A DNA stretch of 64,000 nt from Endocalyx cinctus (Eukaryota; Ascomycota; Sordariomycetes; Amphisphaeriales; Apiosporaceae): assembly GCA_001600455.1 (NCBI GenBank), contig BCKC01000012.1:496001-560000 (forward strand), given 5' to 3'. Made by a program: the position numbers and the translations under genes. Of the stretch, positions 1 to 14,200 are shown in pieces (position 1 is the stretch's first letter; every line of letters begins with the position of its first letter). The notes beneath the pieces were generated by a model. The model had not been told where the DNA came from. It saw only the letters and a list, made by a program, of their open reading frames with translations, and made no database searches.

Positions 1-1864
1 TTATTTTTTATTTTTTTCGAGTTAAATCAGTTGGCGCAATTATTTTGAGATTAAGGGAAAAAAAAGGGGAATGGGGGTCAAGATAGGATGTAGAGGAACC
101 TGTCTGCTTCGTTGATGTTCGGCAATATTAGTGGATCAGGATCAAGGGACTGGAACTCGAACTGGGACTGGGACGGGGTATGAACCTAGAGTTATTATCT
201 CGATGCAAGCAAGTGTGTGCGTAGAGTACGTAGTCCCAAATGGGGACGTAAGGTAAAAAGTAGTGTACCTATATTTTTTATTTTGGTGGTCTCGGGAGAC
301 AGGGGTGGGAGTAATGTACCGCAGCACATGGTAGTAATCTACATCCATGTACATACATCATGGGCATACACTACAACCACAAAAACGTATCAGCATATTT
401 GCTTTACACCATGTACTTTACACCATGTATCTTTATAGAGGTGGTTGGGTATGTATTTTTATGTACGCGAGTGGATTTTTACTTACTTTAGCATGTTGAG
501 AGGCGTTACGTGCTGTGCAGTATTTGGACTGTCGTACATGACGGTAACACAATCATCCTATCACCTTTTTTATTTCTTCTGCTTTGCTTTTTTTAATCTA
601 TCTTGTTTGTTCAAAGACGCCAAGAACTGTCGTCCCATATCGGTCATGGCTGCCAAGTTGTCTCGAAACGAAGTTTGGTGTTGCGGTGGTAGTTAATATT
701 GCCCGTGTAGGATTGCAGTTGAGCTTCAAAACCTAAGGGAGGTAAACTGAGCATATAGGTAGGTCTATGGGCCTTTAAACCTAGCTAGGTTCGATGGACC
801 TCTACAGAACCCGAGAGTGAGACAAGAAAAAAAAATAACCGACAGATCGAGTTAGTAACTATACCACATGCTACCACTCATGGGTGGAATACACATGGCG
901 AGAAATGTGGGTAAGTAAGTAAGTTTCCAAATAGTATAAAAGTTGTACTCCTGAACTGGGTCTTTTCTTGCTCACTTGTAGAATACTTCGTACCGAATGA
1001 AATGAAGACGTGACCAACTGAATAAGTCTGCCCGCGTAGTATTCGGTCGAGTATGACCAGGTGGGATATTTTATTGTCCAACCGACGTCCTAACTTGGGA
1101 GATGCTGGTCAAATCTGTACCGAGTTTGGTACTCTTCTTTTGTTCTTTCTTAGCCAACCCGGGTATGTGAACATCTTGGCTCGGTGATACCTGTCTGACT
1201 GTATGTACATAGTATATTTCCCGGTACATCAAAGTTGAATGGCGTGCATACAATACACTAGTCAGGCTGCTAGTTGGGAATGGCTACACATGGACGATAG
1301 AAGAGAAAGAGAGACATACACGCGGAGAAAAAAAGGGAGAGAGGAGATGACAACTATCCTTCTAATATTTTATTTACTTACATACGTAGACGATTTAACT
1401 TGAACCGGCTTGACCTGAGATGAGACTTCGGGCGTTGCCGAACTTCTAGCATGTCACGAGACAGTACCGAAGCTGTTTCCAAAGTCGTTGAGTGGGTGTT
1501 GTTAAGTAGTATAGAGTTATCCATATAGATATATATTTCTTTCACGATCAACCCAAACGGTAAGAAATCAGATTACGTACATCTGAGCTTACTGTGTAAG
1601 AGAAATCTTCGAACTGGAAGAAGAAGGAAAAAAAGAAAGAAAAAAGTGATAATAATAAATATGCTAAGTAATTCTTGCAGTAGATAATTCGTGGTGGCAC
1701 TGATAATGCTGCCGCATTCAAGTGCTAAGTATTTTAAGTCCTCAGTAGCGTACATAAACCACGTTAAGGATCAGGTACTAAGACAGTGATGTGCATCTTA
1801 CATAGTGCATATGTGTACTAAATAAGTACTGGGCTGCTAGGTACTTAGTAGTCGCTGTAGCTTT

Positions 1865-1935
1865 GGGTTTAGTAACTATTCAAGTACTTAAGTACCTAAG
1901 TAAGTACCTACCTAGGTACCTAAGTAAGTACTCAA
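1865..1935. repeat. GTA/CTA-rich palindromic tract
   Basis: Dense overlapping AAGTACTT, AGTACCTA and TACCTAGGTA words. An exact 10-base palindrome TACCTAGGTA lies at 1909-1918. Much of the tract reads nearly the same on both strands. Confidence 0.6.
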
Positions 1936-4900
1936 GGTAGTGTAGTCAAGGTTAGTAGTAACTAAGACTAAGTATGCGGAGTTCAAACGCTCAGGACTGT
2001 TTTTAGCGTGTCTCCCCTGAAATTTTGTGGTTTAGGTGCATATAGCTTCCAAGGTTAGAAGCTTTTAGTTGCTGGTTGAGCTCCATTCTAGACCTAATTG
2101 GCCGAGGCTTAAAGGGGGATCCGAAGGTCTAACACGTACCGAAATCGTACTGTACTGTACTGTATTTATAGCGAGCACAGGTACTTATCTGAGTCCCACT
2201 TAAATTTACACGTATACTGATGTACTGTATGTACTCTATGTACTGTATTTTAGAACTCATTTTAGGGCTGTTTACGCTATTAATTAACTGCATTTACATT
2301 TATTTACTGAATTAAGTACCTATTTCCTTGGTAGCTATACTCAAGTAAGACCACTATTAATATATTGTGCTACTGTACAGTCTAATACTGTACCTACAAC
2401 TACTGTATATGTAATGGATATACAACAACTCCACGTTCCCTCCAGCGCTTTAACTGATCATGGCGAATTGGATGAACATCATCTTTGATAAAGTTCGTAC
2501 TACGCATTATCCTGACTTCATATATTGCCACTATTTTTTTCTTTCTTTCTTATTTAAGACATACACAGTACTGTAAAAAGGTAGAAAGCAAGTATGGTTA
2601 TAGTAATCAGGGAATTCAAGGTATGAAATCCTTTATTCAAGGCATGGAACTTCACTTATTGTCCCTGCATACGTTTCATCGACAAACCCCGGGTTCCTTA
2701 GAAGGTAAATGATCTAAATGCTCATTGGAAAATTATTCCCAAGTGCCAAGTTACTTTTATCCTATAGTAGATCGAACCTCTTCATCTTCAGGATAACGTC
2801 TTTCTATTCTAGCGTAGTGACAACCTTGGAAGTATCCTATGATTCAGGTGTTCCATTTGGTGTGTCAGCTCTTACATAGTATATAAGATAGGAGGCCCCC
2901 ACGTATACGGTCCAACAGAATCATGTTTCCCTATTTGGATCTGAACTATCAACTTTCAGAATTGAAAGATTATAGGTCTATACTTCCTAGTATACACCCG
3001 TATACCATCGCTTCATTTTGATTCTTATGAATGATAAAGATGGGTCACCCCGAATTGGATTACTTCTCTTCGCTCATCAACCAATCCTAAATGTTGATAG
3101 TGAAGAATTGTAGGGGGAGAAAAAGGCCGAAACAAGTTTCCTTTTCGGTCATTCACCTTCATATTCTCCCACTGGCTCAAATTCGGGATCCATTATAACA
3201 TGAATCACAATTACGATATCTTCAAGATCGTTAGTCTGCTAGTATACAAGTTCCGGCAAGGCGCGCCTAAGGCGACCTATTACCAATCGGATCCTGCCGC
3301 AGTTAAATACTGCAATAAATAGTTTCCAGGCACATGGGTAAAGATGTATATGTACGTCTTCTTGGTCCTTCTCGACAGAACTTTGACCTGTCCCACGTCG
3401 TATTTAGGTTAAATTTGTGCTACCCAAACGACATGAGGGATCAGCTCCTCCAGAGCGCGAACAAGGATACGAAGCTACGAGCATCCATGATTGGCGGTCT
3501 GCTCGTAATCCTTCAGCCACCGTATAGGTACTCAGCACTTGTTAGAACGATGTGAGATAATCCTATGGAAAGATCTGACGTTATGAACATTGAACATGAA
3601 CCTGCTTTTCTGGGCAACGGGAAACGGGCAACGAGTCCACGGGTATCTCCTATACCCCGTTCCACGCGTCATCTTATCTAGACGACTTCTCAGATCCGTT
3701 CTAGACTATACTTCAAGAAGAAATATTGAAATTGGCAGTATACAGCAACAAGACGCCTACTATAACACTACTAGTAATAATCCGTCCCTGTCATCGAGAT
3801 AAAAAAAAAAATATCACCTAAAGTAGTGGTATACTTATTCAATGTACTTCATCAATGGCCAAGCCGACCAAGGCAAAACTGTCCCATAATATTAATTTCC
3901 TCGAGTTCTTCATCCTCCTTGCCACACAATGAGAAAACAGAGCCACGTCTCCAATAATTCATCAATAATTAGGGTGTTGTGGGGCAGTGTTATCTTTCTT
4001 TCTATAGGAGGCCGTGAGACCTTGGGTAATTTTACTGACTGAGAATTTAGTGTAGATGAAAGAAAGAAAGAAAATAATCATCATAATGCCAACTTTTTTT
4101 TTTCTCATCTGCAGCATCTGCAAATGAGTAAGCTCTTCTCCAATTGGAACGGTTACGCTCAATACGTTTCTCACTTTGCACCAATGATAATTTTCAATTG
4201 GCACAGACAAGGTCCCTCTTTCAATGTCCCTTACCTTGCAGTGGCTGACTAGCATTGCGGCAACACGCCACGGGAAGCATATCGATCTATTTATAGCTCC
4301 GATCATCGCATTCATTTGCCGACTCAAATTCAACGACATACTGCTTGCTCACGTACGCTTATAGAATGGATTATTATTATTATTTCCCTTCTTCAGCAAG
4401 CCCAAAGTCTTTGCGGTGCCCGCGTTATTCGCCGAATCCGTGTTGCTATCTTTGAAGAAATTCTCGCGCGCCCGAAGTAGCCGGATGTTACGCTATCAGC
4501 TTCTAACTACAAGACCGGGAACCTTTCCGACCGAGAAGTCTCTCGACGCAGGAACCCTCTCTTCAATCCTTTGCGCGGGGTATTTCTCTGCGAATTTCTA
4601 TTACGGTTGTCTTACTCTCATCTCATTTGCTGCATTTTCTGCATGCACTATGCTTATTAACATATTTCACAGCCTTAAGTAGGCTATGCCAACGAAACCT
4701 GGTTTTTTTCCATCGTAGAGTTGCATTTTGTTTCTCAACATAGAACAAGAATCAATAAACATTTGTGATTATCACCAATTTCTGTTTCGTGTCCAATCTG
4801 GAGACGGTCCCGCGAAGGACCGAGACCTTATAACTCATCATGCAGACCGATCCTATACGACTTCTTCATCTTGCGCCACCCCATACTGGTTATACATAAA

Positions 4901-6617
4901 CACTATTTTTATATTATAATTCAATACTTTACTATAATCGTATTTACCTGAGCCAGGTTGACGTGCATCATCACGTGACTTCAATATCATTCTGTGCTCC
5001 CGTCTGCGGTTGTCGTCTGCATGGTGCTGAAGATTATCGATTGGTAGGAGTAATAGCATGGTACTGTACATCAACACTATCAAGCCGCGCCACCTCCGAA
5101 CTGCTTTCCGTCTTATTGGTCGTGTATTTATATCGGCCACTAATTAGGCTCAAAATAGGTAGTATAAATTTACAGTATCAAATTACGCCTCTCCCATCTC
5201 CCGCGTCGTTTGCTGAACACGAAATATTACATCATTACCAAGTCATTTGGAAATTGGTTGGATAAATTAGGACAGACGGCTCAAAATGGCAGCATGGTAC
5301 ATAGCCACCCAGAGCGATCAAGAAATATAAGGCTGAAAATAGCTCAAGGTGTGCGTCCAAACTTTTACCGCAAATCAATATAATCAATTCTTATTATTAT
5401 GATACCATGGAAAGGGGGGGCTGACCGTCTTTATCGGACCAGCTTCCGAAGCGCGTTTAGCGAATGAAGGTGAAAAGCCGCCCCATACTTTTTAGATTCC
5501 CTCCCCCCCCTGGTTGGGGGCCTTGTTTGATAACCCGGGACGCCAGGATACCGCGGCCGCAAATTTGTCGTCCAACCGGTGCATTCGAGACGGTTCCAGC
5601 ACCAACACTCCTTATAACGAGAGTCCCAAGTCGAGGGAAGATCTTCGCGGCTGCTGCCGAATAAATTGCTCTGATCCTGGACCCGGGTCATCCATCCAAC
5701 CACTCCGAACACGTCTTCTGCTCTTTGAAGGACCTATTTGGAGAGCCAAGATCTAATTTAACATATCGGGATAGGATATTGGTATCCTATTTACTGGCCT
5801 TAGATCGTCTGATTCCAATTGGGGCCGTGTTACCTACCTACTTAGGCCATGTCCTCGTGACTTCTACGCTATCTTCTAGCCTTACCGTCCGTCTTTAATA
5901 CCACACGCCGTCAGAGTCTCCACGTCTAGTCACCACCCGCGGCATACGGCTCGCCTCATGATTTCTCCTGCTCTTCATTAAGCCGTCGAAATTACATCCA
6001 CCAAAATATATAAACGTCAGGATAAACTCTGTGTCCCGGGCAGCCGTTTAAGTGCGAGGTACCTAGAGATAAGACATTCGCGTCTATTTAAATATATTAC
6101 CCCGTTATTTTAAACTGTTGACATACTTCCGGAACGGGGACACCAAGGTAATTTTTGGTTAAGTTCTACGGATTTGTTAGTTTTTTGGGGTGAGAAGCAT
6201 GCACGTCTCAGCTTCGTGCATACCAACATAGGTACAATCGAGTTACCTTCATCGAAAGGAACGTGTCGATGCAACAAATCTATGTATAGACTTACCACTC
6301 ACATAATTCCACCTTGGATGTAACGATAAATTGACATTTGGGTCTTTGGGGACTTAATAGCTTCTGAAACATGAAGTGGAAGCGACCTTTCTCTGCGATA
6401 ATTAATAAAAATACGGATGGAGAATACGTCCTTTTGATAACCCGGAAGAACATTACAATTTCCCATCGATGACAAGCCAATCAGATTACAGCTCTCTATA
6501 CCTACGTTGGGGGCTCATGTTCGAATGGGCTGAACGCCTTTTCCTCATTCAGAAAATGTAGCCGGATCGAGGTGAACGAACGGCCAAGAACGCACGTATG
6601 CAGCTGCAGTAACTGAG

Positions 6618-6688
6618 CCCCCCCCCCCCCCCCCCCCCTTTTTTTTTTTCCGCTCCCAAAGAAAAGACAGGAAAAAAAAAAAAAAAAA
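6618..6688. repeat. C21-T11 run followed by A17 run
   Basis: Twenty-one C (6618-6638) run directly into eleven T (6639-6649). After a 22-base spacer come seventeen A (6672-6688). The opposite strand carries an uninterrupted G21 run. No gene overlaps it. Exact run lengths may be affected by sequencing. Confidence 0.85.
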
Positions 6689-9451
6689 TCTTCCGGTCTT
6701 ACTCAACCCCCTTGCTGTGCCCCCTTTTTTCTTCTTCGCTCCACAGCTACTTTTCCGATGACCCCCAACATGATGAATTAAATTTTTGGGGGTTTCGACT
6801 CGAGTTCAGTCGCTGCAGAATTACGTATAATAGCGTTCTAGGTAAAGTGCACGCAGACGGACACGCATAACTGAGACATGCTAGTGAGAAGGGGGAAAAA
6901 AAAGGGGGGGTGGGGGAATAATCTGCGGCTAAGATCACACCTTCTGTCCACTATATTTCGTTACTTCATTCATATACGTTAAATTTCTCCGATTAAATGT
7001 CCACCTAGGTATATAAATAAATAAACAGCCGGAAAAGGAACGGGGGGTCATGTGGTGTTCTGCTGGCAGCCCTAGATCGAGTCCGGGTACTACTATAATA
7101 TGACATTGTCTATCAAAGTTCCACCGAGACACGGAAACATGCGTCATTACCAGAAGCTTAAATATCCCGATCTCGGATTGGGGAAAGAAAACAAAGACTC
7201 TGCTCTGTCCAGAATTATAGTATCTAAGCCATGAAAACAGGAGATAACTCTCGGACTGCGGCTTTGAACTCGTGACTCTGATGCCGAATATCCCATTAGC
7301 TAGGGATTTTAGCAAGTAGCTATAGGGCTGGGAAGGAAACAAACATCAAAGCCACCGTAGATATATGGTATATTGTTCACCGAGCACCGTAGGTCAAAGT
7401 TGATGCGTTGACACCCTGCACAGCCTTATCAGCTCAAGGGCGGAATAATGACGGTACCAAGACTGAGCGTCGCTATATAATCTATATCTGACGCTGTGGT
7501 TGGGAAATCAATCAACCTGTCAACCTATCCACAAACAGCAATATAAGGATTGTCATTTACACATGAGCCTCTCCATCCGTGTACTCTAAGGGCAATTCTG
7601 AGGGGAAGGGGAAAGACGAGATGTCGTCACGGTGAGCTTCTCTAGCGTAAGGAGAAAGATCGGCGTGGCAAATCGAGGTTAGGTTCACCTACTGTAGGCC
7701 CGTAGGACCATATCTCCAGCCATCCAGAAATTTGAATTTCTTGGTTCGATGAAACATAGGAAGGCTGTGAGCCTTCTAGGACTAGACAAAAAATTGATAC
7801 CACTTTATATGTGTTACGCTCATCCTAAAGGAATTTTATCGCAATGTAACTTAGCTTCCCCGTCATTCTGTTCCTGCTGAAATGGGTTAGTTTGAAGATC
7901 TCTAATATAATTATTTTTCCTAACGAAAATCCTTTGCCACTTGAGACCTTCATATGCTAATGTTGACATTGTTTACTGAAATGTCGCGATATCTTTTTGG
8001 AGATAGGTCAAGTCTTTGCGATCAAAGGCTTTCTATCACTTAGACAATGGTACTCTAATATGGATAAAATCTACGCATTGCTCTAGATAGGAGTGATGAT
8101 TTATGTTTCCTCTTTTGGATTAATATTCTCATGATACAAAATACAAAAACGTACGGTGTCACAGATAATAGAGCAAATATTCAGTAGCAAAGAAAAGGGA
8201 TCCTGCTCACGAAACCATGCCGAAGAGTGACTGCTTCGGGATATGCCAGGCTTTCCAGAACGCAACCGTGGAGTTGGATACTCTGCAAATTATAACGGCA
8301 GATATGCAAGCCTCGTCACCGTTACTACGACGGAGACAATATACAGCCACTAATACAACATTCCTGACCGTCTGCTCACCGGCTTACATCTCAGAGAATA
8401 GGGTGGGAATGGAAATACAAATCCTCGGTTTTTCCCCGTGTGGACTTTTCTCACTCTAGCTATTCTTAGAGTGGAAATGTGATATTAAATAATGAGATGG
8501 TTGTGTGCCACCTAATTTAAATGAAGTAATATAGGGGAATAACGAATAAAATTATAATGTATCCTTGAATATGTTGTGATACCAGATCCGTTCAGTTTGT
8601 TTCAGTGAAATAAATAATAAGTTCTACTTATATTTCTACTTGTAGCAAATCAGTTTTGTAACCCCAAAGCACGCGGGAGGAGGATCCGAAGGAGCTTGTT
8701 TCCGTCAACCAAAGCCGAGCTTCTTGTATCGTAGGATATCATATAATAAATCCTCTTATTAGCCTTACTACCTTAAATGTCAAGGTATCCTTGCTGGCGA
8801 TGTCTCTTAGACTTGACTACAGATTGCTCGCTCCCCAAAAGATAATAGTACTAGTATAATATCCCTTGGTTAAGTGTGGGCTAGAAACTAGGATAGATAA
8901 TAGTATTTACACTGAGATTTTGCAGGATATTATCAGAATATTCAACCTCATCCACGCGAGTATCTTCTAGTGGGCAAGTTTGAAGTTTCTCTCTAAACTG
9001 CGTAGATTTTCTTATCATTCTTGCAAGAGCCTATGTAATAAGTACTTAATCATAAAGCGCAGTGTTGAAGACATAAAACTTTATTAAATATATCTCCCAG
9101 TAGTATGAGGCTGTAGTATACAAGATCAAGACTGATAATTTCTTCAGGTTCGGCTTTAGGTATAGGAAGCATTCTTGGAAGTCGTTCTTGTCACGTGTGT
9201 CCTCGAGATCTTAGACGACGTTGGAATGGAACCATTGACCGGAAGGACCGGTGAGGGAAGACATATCATTTTGTCGCTAGACTAGACCTTTTATTTTCCC
9301 ATTCCGTAGACGCTAGATATCAACAACGCGAAGATCTATCAACATATGCTAGCTACTTAGTCCTTCGAGCGAAACTGCGGTAGCTAGAAGGGATGCCCGT
9401 GATCAGAAACATTGATAAACGATTCCAAGTTTCTCACTCCCTCCACCTCAA

Positions 9452-9961
9452 CTACCTAATAAAAGCAAGAAGTCTACTCTCATTCATGATCTCGCCCTCG
9501 ACCAACCTCCCCGTCTCCACGATCTTGCCCTTCACCTCCTCGAACTTGACGAGCGTCGGGACGTTCTGAACGTTCCAATTGACGCGATAAACATTAGACG
9601 GAGTTCTCCATCTATTTTTTTTTTTTTTTAAATCATCTTATTAGCTTTTTTTTTATCACCGTATATATGCATATTTATAAATCCAACATATTCCTAAATA
9701 ATTAGACGTAAAAAAAAAAAAAAAAAAAACTTACTCAGGAATCTGTCCCACCCCAACAACCCCCACCGTCGGACTTCCAGGCTCGCCGAACACCTTCTCG
9801 ATATACGGCATCGCTCTCCTCACGTCCGGGCACCAAGGCTGCTTCGTCTGCGGGTGGTCCGAAGAGACGAAGGCGAGAAAGATCTTGCCGGAGGACTCGT
9901 TTCCCGAAAAGGTAAGTTCGTCGGCCGAGCTCGGCACTTGGGTCATTTTTTGGATCGGCAT
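9452..9961 (-). CDS. Thioredoxin-like protein of the TXNDC17 (DUF953) family
   Basis: Two exons, 9961-9735 and 9611-9452, joined over a 123 nt intron (GTAAGT donor, TAG acceptor), give 128 aa. This matches the usual length of single-domain TXNDC17-like cytosolic thiol oxidoreductases. Residues about 28-45 contain FLAFVSSD and then QPWCPDVRRAMP, the family's WCPD active site. The second exon supplies the NVPTLVKFE segment with the conserved cis-proline after beta-3, and the C-terminal helix. Only the first active-site cysteine is present: valine stands where animal members have the second cysteine. The start chosen is the first ATG of the frame (MPIQKM); a second ATG five codons in (MTQ) would also fit. 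Family call is firm; substrate is unknown. Confidence 0.85.
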
Positions 9962-11159
9962 TTCTTTTTTTCTTTTTTTCTTTTCTTCCTTTTTTGAATG
10001 ACCAGGTAAGATGTATTTTTATAAGAGTAATATATGAGTTCCTAATATAGATGAATGCCAACGATATGAAATAAAAAGAGAGGGAGAGAGAGAGAAAAGA
10101 GAAAAGAAGGGATTTAAAAAATGGAGAATAATGAAAAGATAGAAATGGTGGGGTTTCTTTAATATAAATTTATGATACCATCGCCGTAGCCTATGAACTT
10201 ATTGACCAATTTAGTAAAGTACATCGGCCCGTACGAGAGATTTGGTTTACCCTGAGATTTTCACCATGTTCGTTTACTTAATGTAATTCATGAATATGAA
10301 CCAATTAATACCACTATGATGTATCTATTGATCTTGTTTTACTCGCCAATATCATTCTTCGGAATCAATTATAAGCACGCAACGAGCGTTTAACTCAAAC
10401 CTCCTACGACGTTTATTCCGACATCTTACTCCACCCATCAACCTGATATACCTTCTCGAACATTCACAAAAACAACTTTCTCTCTCCCCCCTTCGGTCTC
10501 TCTTTTTGCAAAGGGTTATCTTTATTTCTTTCTTATTTCTTTCCTCGTTTCATCATAAGAAACAAGGTTAGGTCAGGATTCTTACATAGACAACTATCTA
10601 AGTATCTGTTACGTTAGATATCTCATGCGAATGAGATAATAGGTTTCAACCATCCTTCCACGCATACATACACGTACTGACTGATATACGGCAATGTATA
10701 AATCTTCTTCTTCTTCTTCTTCATCACCCATCCCATCCACTCATTCACTTCCCCTTAAAACTTTCGCAGCATGCTAACTATCCGCACGTATATACACAAA
10801 ACATAGAAAACAAAACAAACTCGCGTACTCTTTACGTTGCCTAGGTTTTTTTATGTCTTTTTTTGTGTGTTGGTTTGCTTTATAAAGTCCAAGAGTATTG
10901 AGAAACAGAAATTCACGGCAAAAGAAAAGTAAGGGTAAAATAAAATATTGATTTTTTTTGTGTAGTAGTAATAACCTCCAATGAATCGAGAATAAATTCT
11001 AAGGGAGAGGAATAGAAGCAAAAAAAGTGGGAATCAAAAATTGCAAATCTGGCCACACCAATAAATGCAATATGATAATGATAATGATGATGAGTTCATA
11101 AAAAAAAGTGAATAAGAGGAAGTTATTTGTGTCCAGGGCTAAGTTATCCAGCCGTTCAA
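9962..11159. other. Intergenic spacer (thioredoxin-like / RasGAP)
   Basis: About 1.2 kb between the start of the thioredoxin-like gene and the 3' end of the RasGAP gene, both on the minus strand. It is AT-rich with purine and pyrimidine tracts (GA-rich 10078-10110, CT-rich 10480-10555). It presumably holds the promoter of the first gene and the 3' UTR of the second. No coding frame seen. Confidence 0.6.
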
Positions 11160-11215
11160 TCACCAACCCCGAAAATAGAACGGATGCGTCTTCTCCTGCG
11201 TTAACCAGCCGAATA

Positions 11216-11267
<52 letters not shown>

Positions 11268-14200
11268 GATGGTGGGATAATCATGTCGTACGTAAGTAAG
11301 TAGTTTGAAGTTCAGATAATAATAAGCTATAACGTAGTTAGCAAACAACATATTTCTTTCATCCGATATAAAAAAAAAATAAAAAGAAAACTCACCTCGA
11401 TAAGTTTCTCCGTCAGCGCCACGCACTGTTTATCGAAGTCGTGCGTCTGCGTGAGCGTGTTATTCGAGCGGTACAAGCCTTCGAACCCGGCATCTTCCAG
11501 GATATCGTTCAGCATGTCCTCTTCCGCGTCCCCTCCCTTCTTCTTGCTCGAGCTGCTGTTAACGTTGTTGCTGATATTCGCGCTCACCGTCGCGAGCCGG
11601 TCGCTCGTGCTGAGCGTCCCGAGCAGCGAGTGCGCCGCCTTCAGCGCCGCCTGGTTCTGCGTATGCCGGATCACGTCCTCTATCAGGACCAGGATCGTCG
11701 GGAGGAGCGGCACCAGCACCCCTGGCCTCTCGGCCGCGAGCTCGTCCAGCCACTTCATCGTGTGAGTCTGTAGGCCGTCGTCGAGCGCGTGGAGGTCGAC
11801 CAGCTCGATCGCGAGGTTCAGAAGCAGGTCCTTATCTTTGATGGCCGCCACGTCGCGCGCCGTCCGCGTAGATCCCAGGTTCGCCACCGCGATCGGGTTG
11901 ATCCCCGCCGACCATAGGCAGTCCTTGACCTCCTCGGCCGTGCAAGCCCGCGCCTGGATGATGGCCAGGTACGGCGACGTCATAAATTCGACTGACACCG
12001 CTCTCGACATCTTGCTCATTGGCGTATCGATCGTCATCTCCAAGAAGATGGCGAGCACGCGAAGCGCGGAATGCTTCGTGAGCGGGTCGCTTAGTCCGCG
12101 TACCAAACTGGCACAAATGGCGTGGTGGAAGTTCTCTTGCGTGAAGTGGATACCCCATACATCGTCGAGGAGCAGGTTCGCCTCCTCGAGCTGGAGTCGA
12201 CCTTGAAGCAGGACCGCCGCCATTTGGTCCGATCTCAGCTCGTTCGCGGTACTGATGTTGCTCAAGACAGCCTCCAAGAAATGGAGCGTACAGTTGAAAA
12301 GTTGAACAGGCACTAGCCGGACCAAGGCGATCGCCAACCAGACCAGTTGCAGACCGTAGCGGGATGCCGAGGTAAGTTTGCCAATCATCTTAGACAGAGC
12401 CGTGATGACAGACATCAACATGCCACTATTAGTATCCTCCGTGAATCGACCAATGCTGTTGCGTAGCGTCACGAGAACCTGGTAGAGTAGGTCATCATCT
12501 ACTTCCTCCCTAGCCAAACATCCCATTACCGTGAAGGCCCGAGGCTGAATGGCCGGGTTGTTCTGGAAAGCAGTGCTCGCGACCAAGCTCATCCACCTCG
12601 ACCGCCAGGCATTCGCCATGTCAACAGACGGCGCGGAAACTGAACAGGTCTCGAATAATAGCATAGCCAGCGACTCGGTGGCTGAGAGGCTCAGAACGTT
12701 CTCCTGCGCGATTCCAGCGGAAGCCACGTCGCGCGTGAAAGATTGCGGAGAACTTGGGAACATCTCGCTACTGGTATCCGCCACCGTATCCAGGATACCG
12801 CGCAGTTTGATCAGGCACACCTCATCCAACTTAAACGAGGTACATGCGGCATGTAGTGTGTTGACGAGCAGCTTGTGAACCATCGACCGAATATCCGGCG
12901 TTCCCGTGCTCGAGAGCATAGTAACGATATGAAAGATCTCAGGCATGTACAGTTGCGACTGAACGCCGCAATCAAACGATAGCGAGAGGGCGAACTGCAA
13001 CAAGATGCATATCTCGGTCCAGACGGCATTGTCGGGAAGATATTTCGTAGGTCGGAGAGAGGAGCGATTCAGAGCTTTTCGTAAGCGGGCTATAACCTTG
13101 CCGCGCAGCGTTATCGTGCCTATAGCCGTAATGATCGTGTTGAGAGCCTGGGTTTGCTCGTCGTACAGCCCCACGACTATGGCGGCTTTGATAATCTCCT
13201 CGAGTAGTATATCGAGCAAGATTTCGTCTTTGTAGATGGCAGGCCAGACGGTGTATTCGAGAGTCAAAGACAGCGCAGGGTCCATGGCCGTCACGTCAAT
13301 TAATTTACGGAATATCGACGCGATCTTCTCTCTTCCCCTTTCGCTATCCGATTCTCCTCCAAGTAACGTAGTCCGTAAACCGGGTAACCACGGCGCCATG
13401 TACGCCAAGCTAAGAGGCTTCTGCTCCTCGGAGAAGCTCTCCCATCCGACGAAGAATTCGTTAAGGAAATCAGACGTCAAGTGAGGCTCGTCTGAAGCTA
13501 GAGTTTTACTTATATTGATAATAAACTGAGTAGGATCCATAGGCACGGATATGTCCTTGTTGCACATAAACTTGGAGCCGGCCTTGAAGTTGAATGCTTG
13601 GCATAGGGCCGCTAGCAAATTGTAGGACGAAACACGAAGTAGAGGATCAGGGACTGCGAGATTAGTCAAGGCCAAATTCAAGAGAGTACCGGGAACATCC
13701 TGAGGTCGGATAAGTCTCTCAAACGACTTGATTGTCCTCGTGTCTTTGCCGTGCTTCGCCTTGGCACCCCGAATGGCTTGTAGCACATCAGCCTTCTTGG
13801 GACTCTGGAAGTGCATTACTATCTTGCCGTTATCCGCGCGCAAGCCGAAAGCAGTATCTTCTTCGGCTTGGCTCGAAGGCGGGGCTTCGTCTACGTCGCC
13901 AAGGCGGAATATGTCGTTCACCACCGCGTTGAGACGCAGATTCGGGTGAATCTCCTGCTTCCTCAAGGTGGTGATTTGCACGAACTGACTACCGACCTTA
14001 ATAGTAACTTCGATCATACCCTTGGTCTTGGAAAGACGAATGACCGGCTGGAACACGTATCTGGTATCTGTAACGACGCTGATAGTTTCTTTGGGAAGCT
14101 GGATTTGGCTTAGATGGAAGTGTGTCTGGAGGTCTTGCAAAGTCCCGAGAAGGTGGTATTCCACATTGTGAGGATTGAAAACGCTTTCCTCGCTCTTTGT

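Larger units (their letters stand above)
1..9451. other. Gene desert, AT-rich spacer
   Basis: No open frame over about 100 codons with protein-like composition is visible on either strand, and no spliced gene could be assembled. The first 2.4 kb is rich in GTA/TAC words (AAGTAC, GTACCTA, GTACTGTACT). The rest mixes AT-rich sequence with short islands of more balanced composition (about 3320-3560, 4400-4600, 5460-5740). Those islands could be eroded coding DNA, but none gives a recognisable protein. Several homopolymer runs are present. Confidence 0.6.

Noticed and set aside
4416..4682. 88-codon ORF in the left gene desert
   Set aside because: It begins with a non-ATG codon, has no recognisable motif, and its flanks show no splice sites joining to further protein-like sequence.
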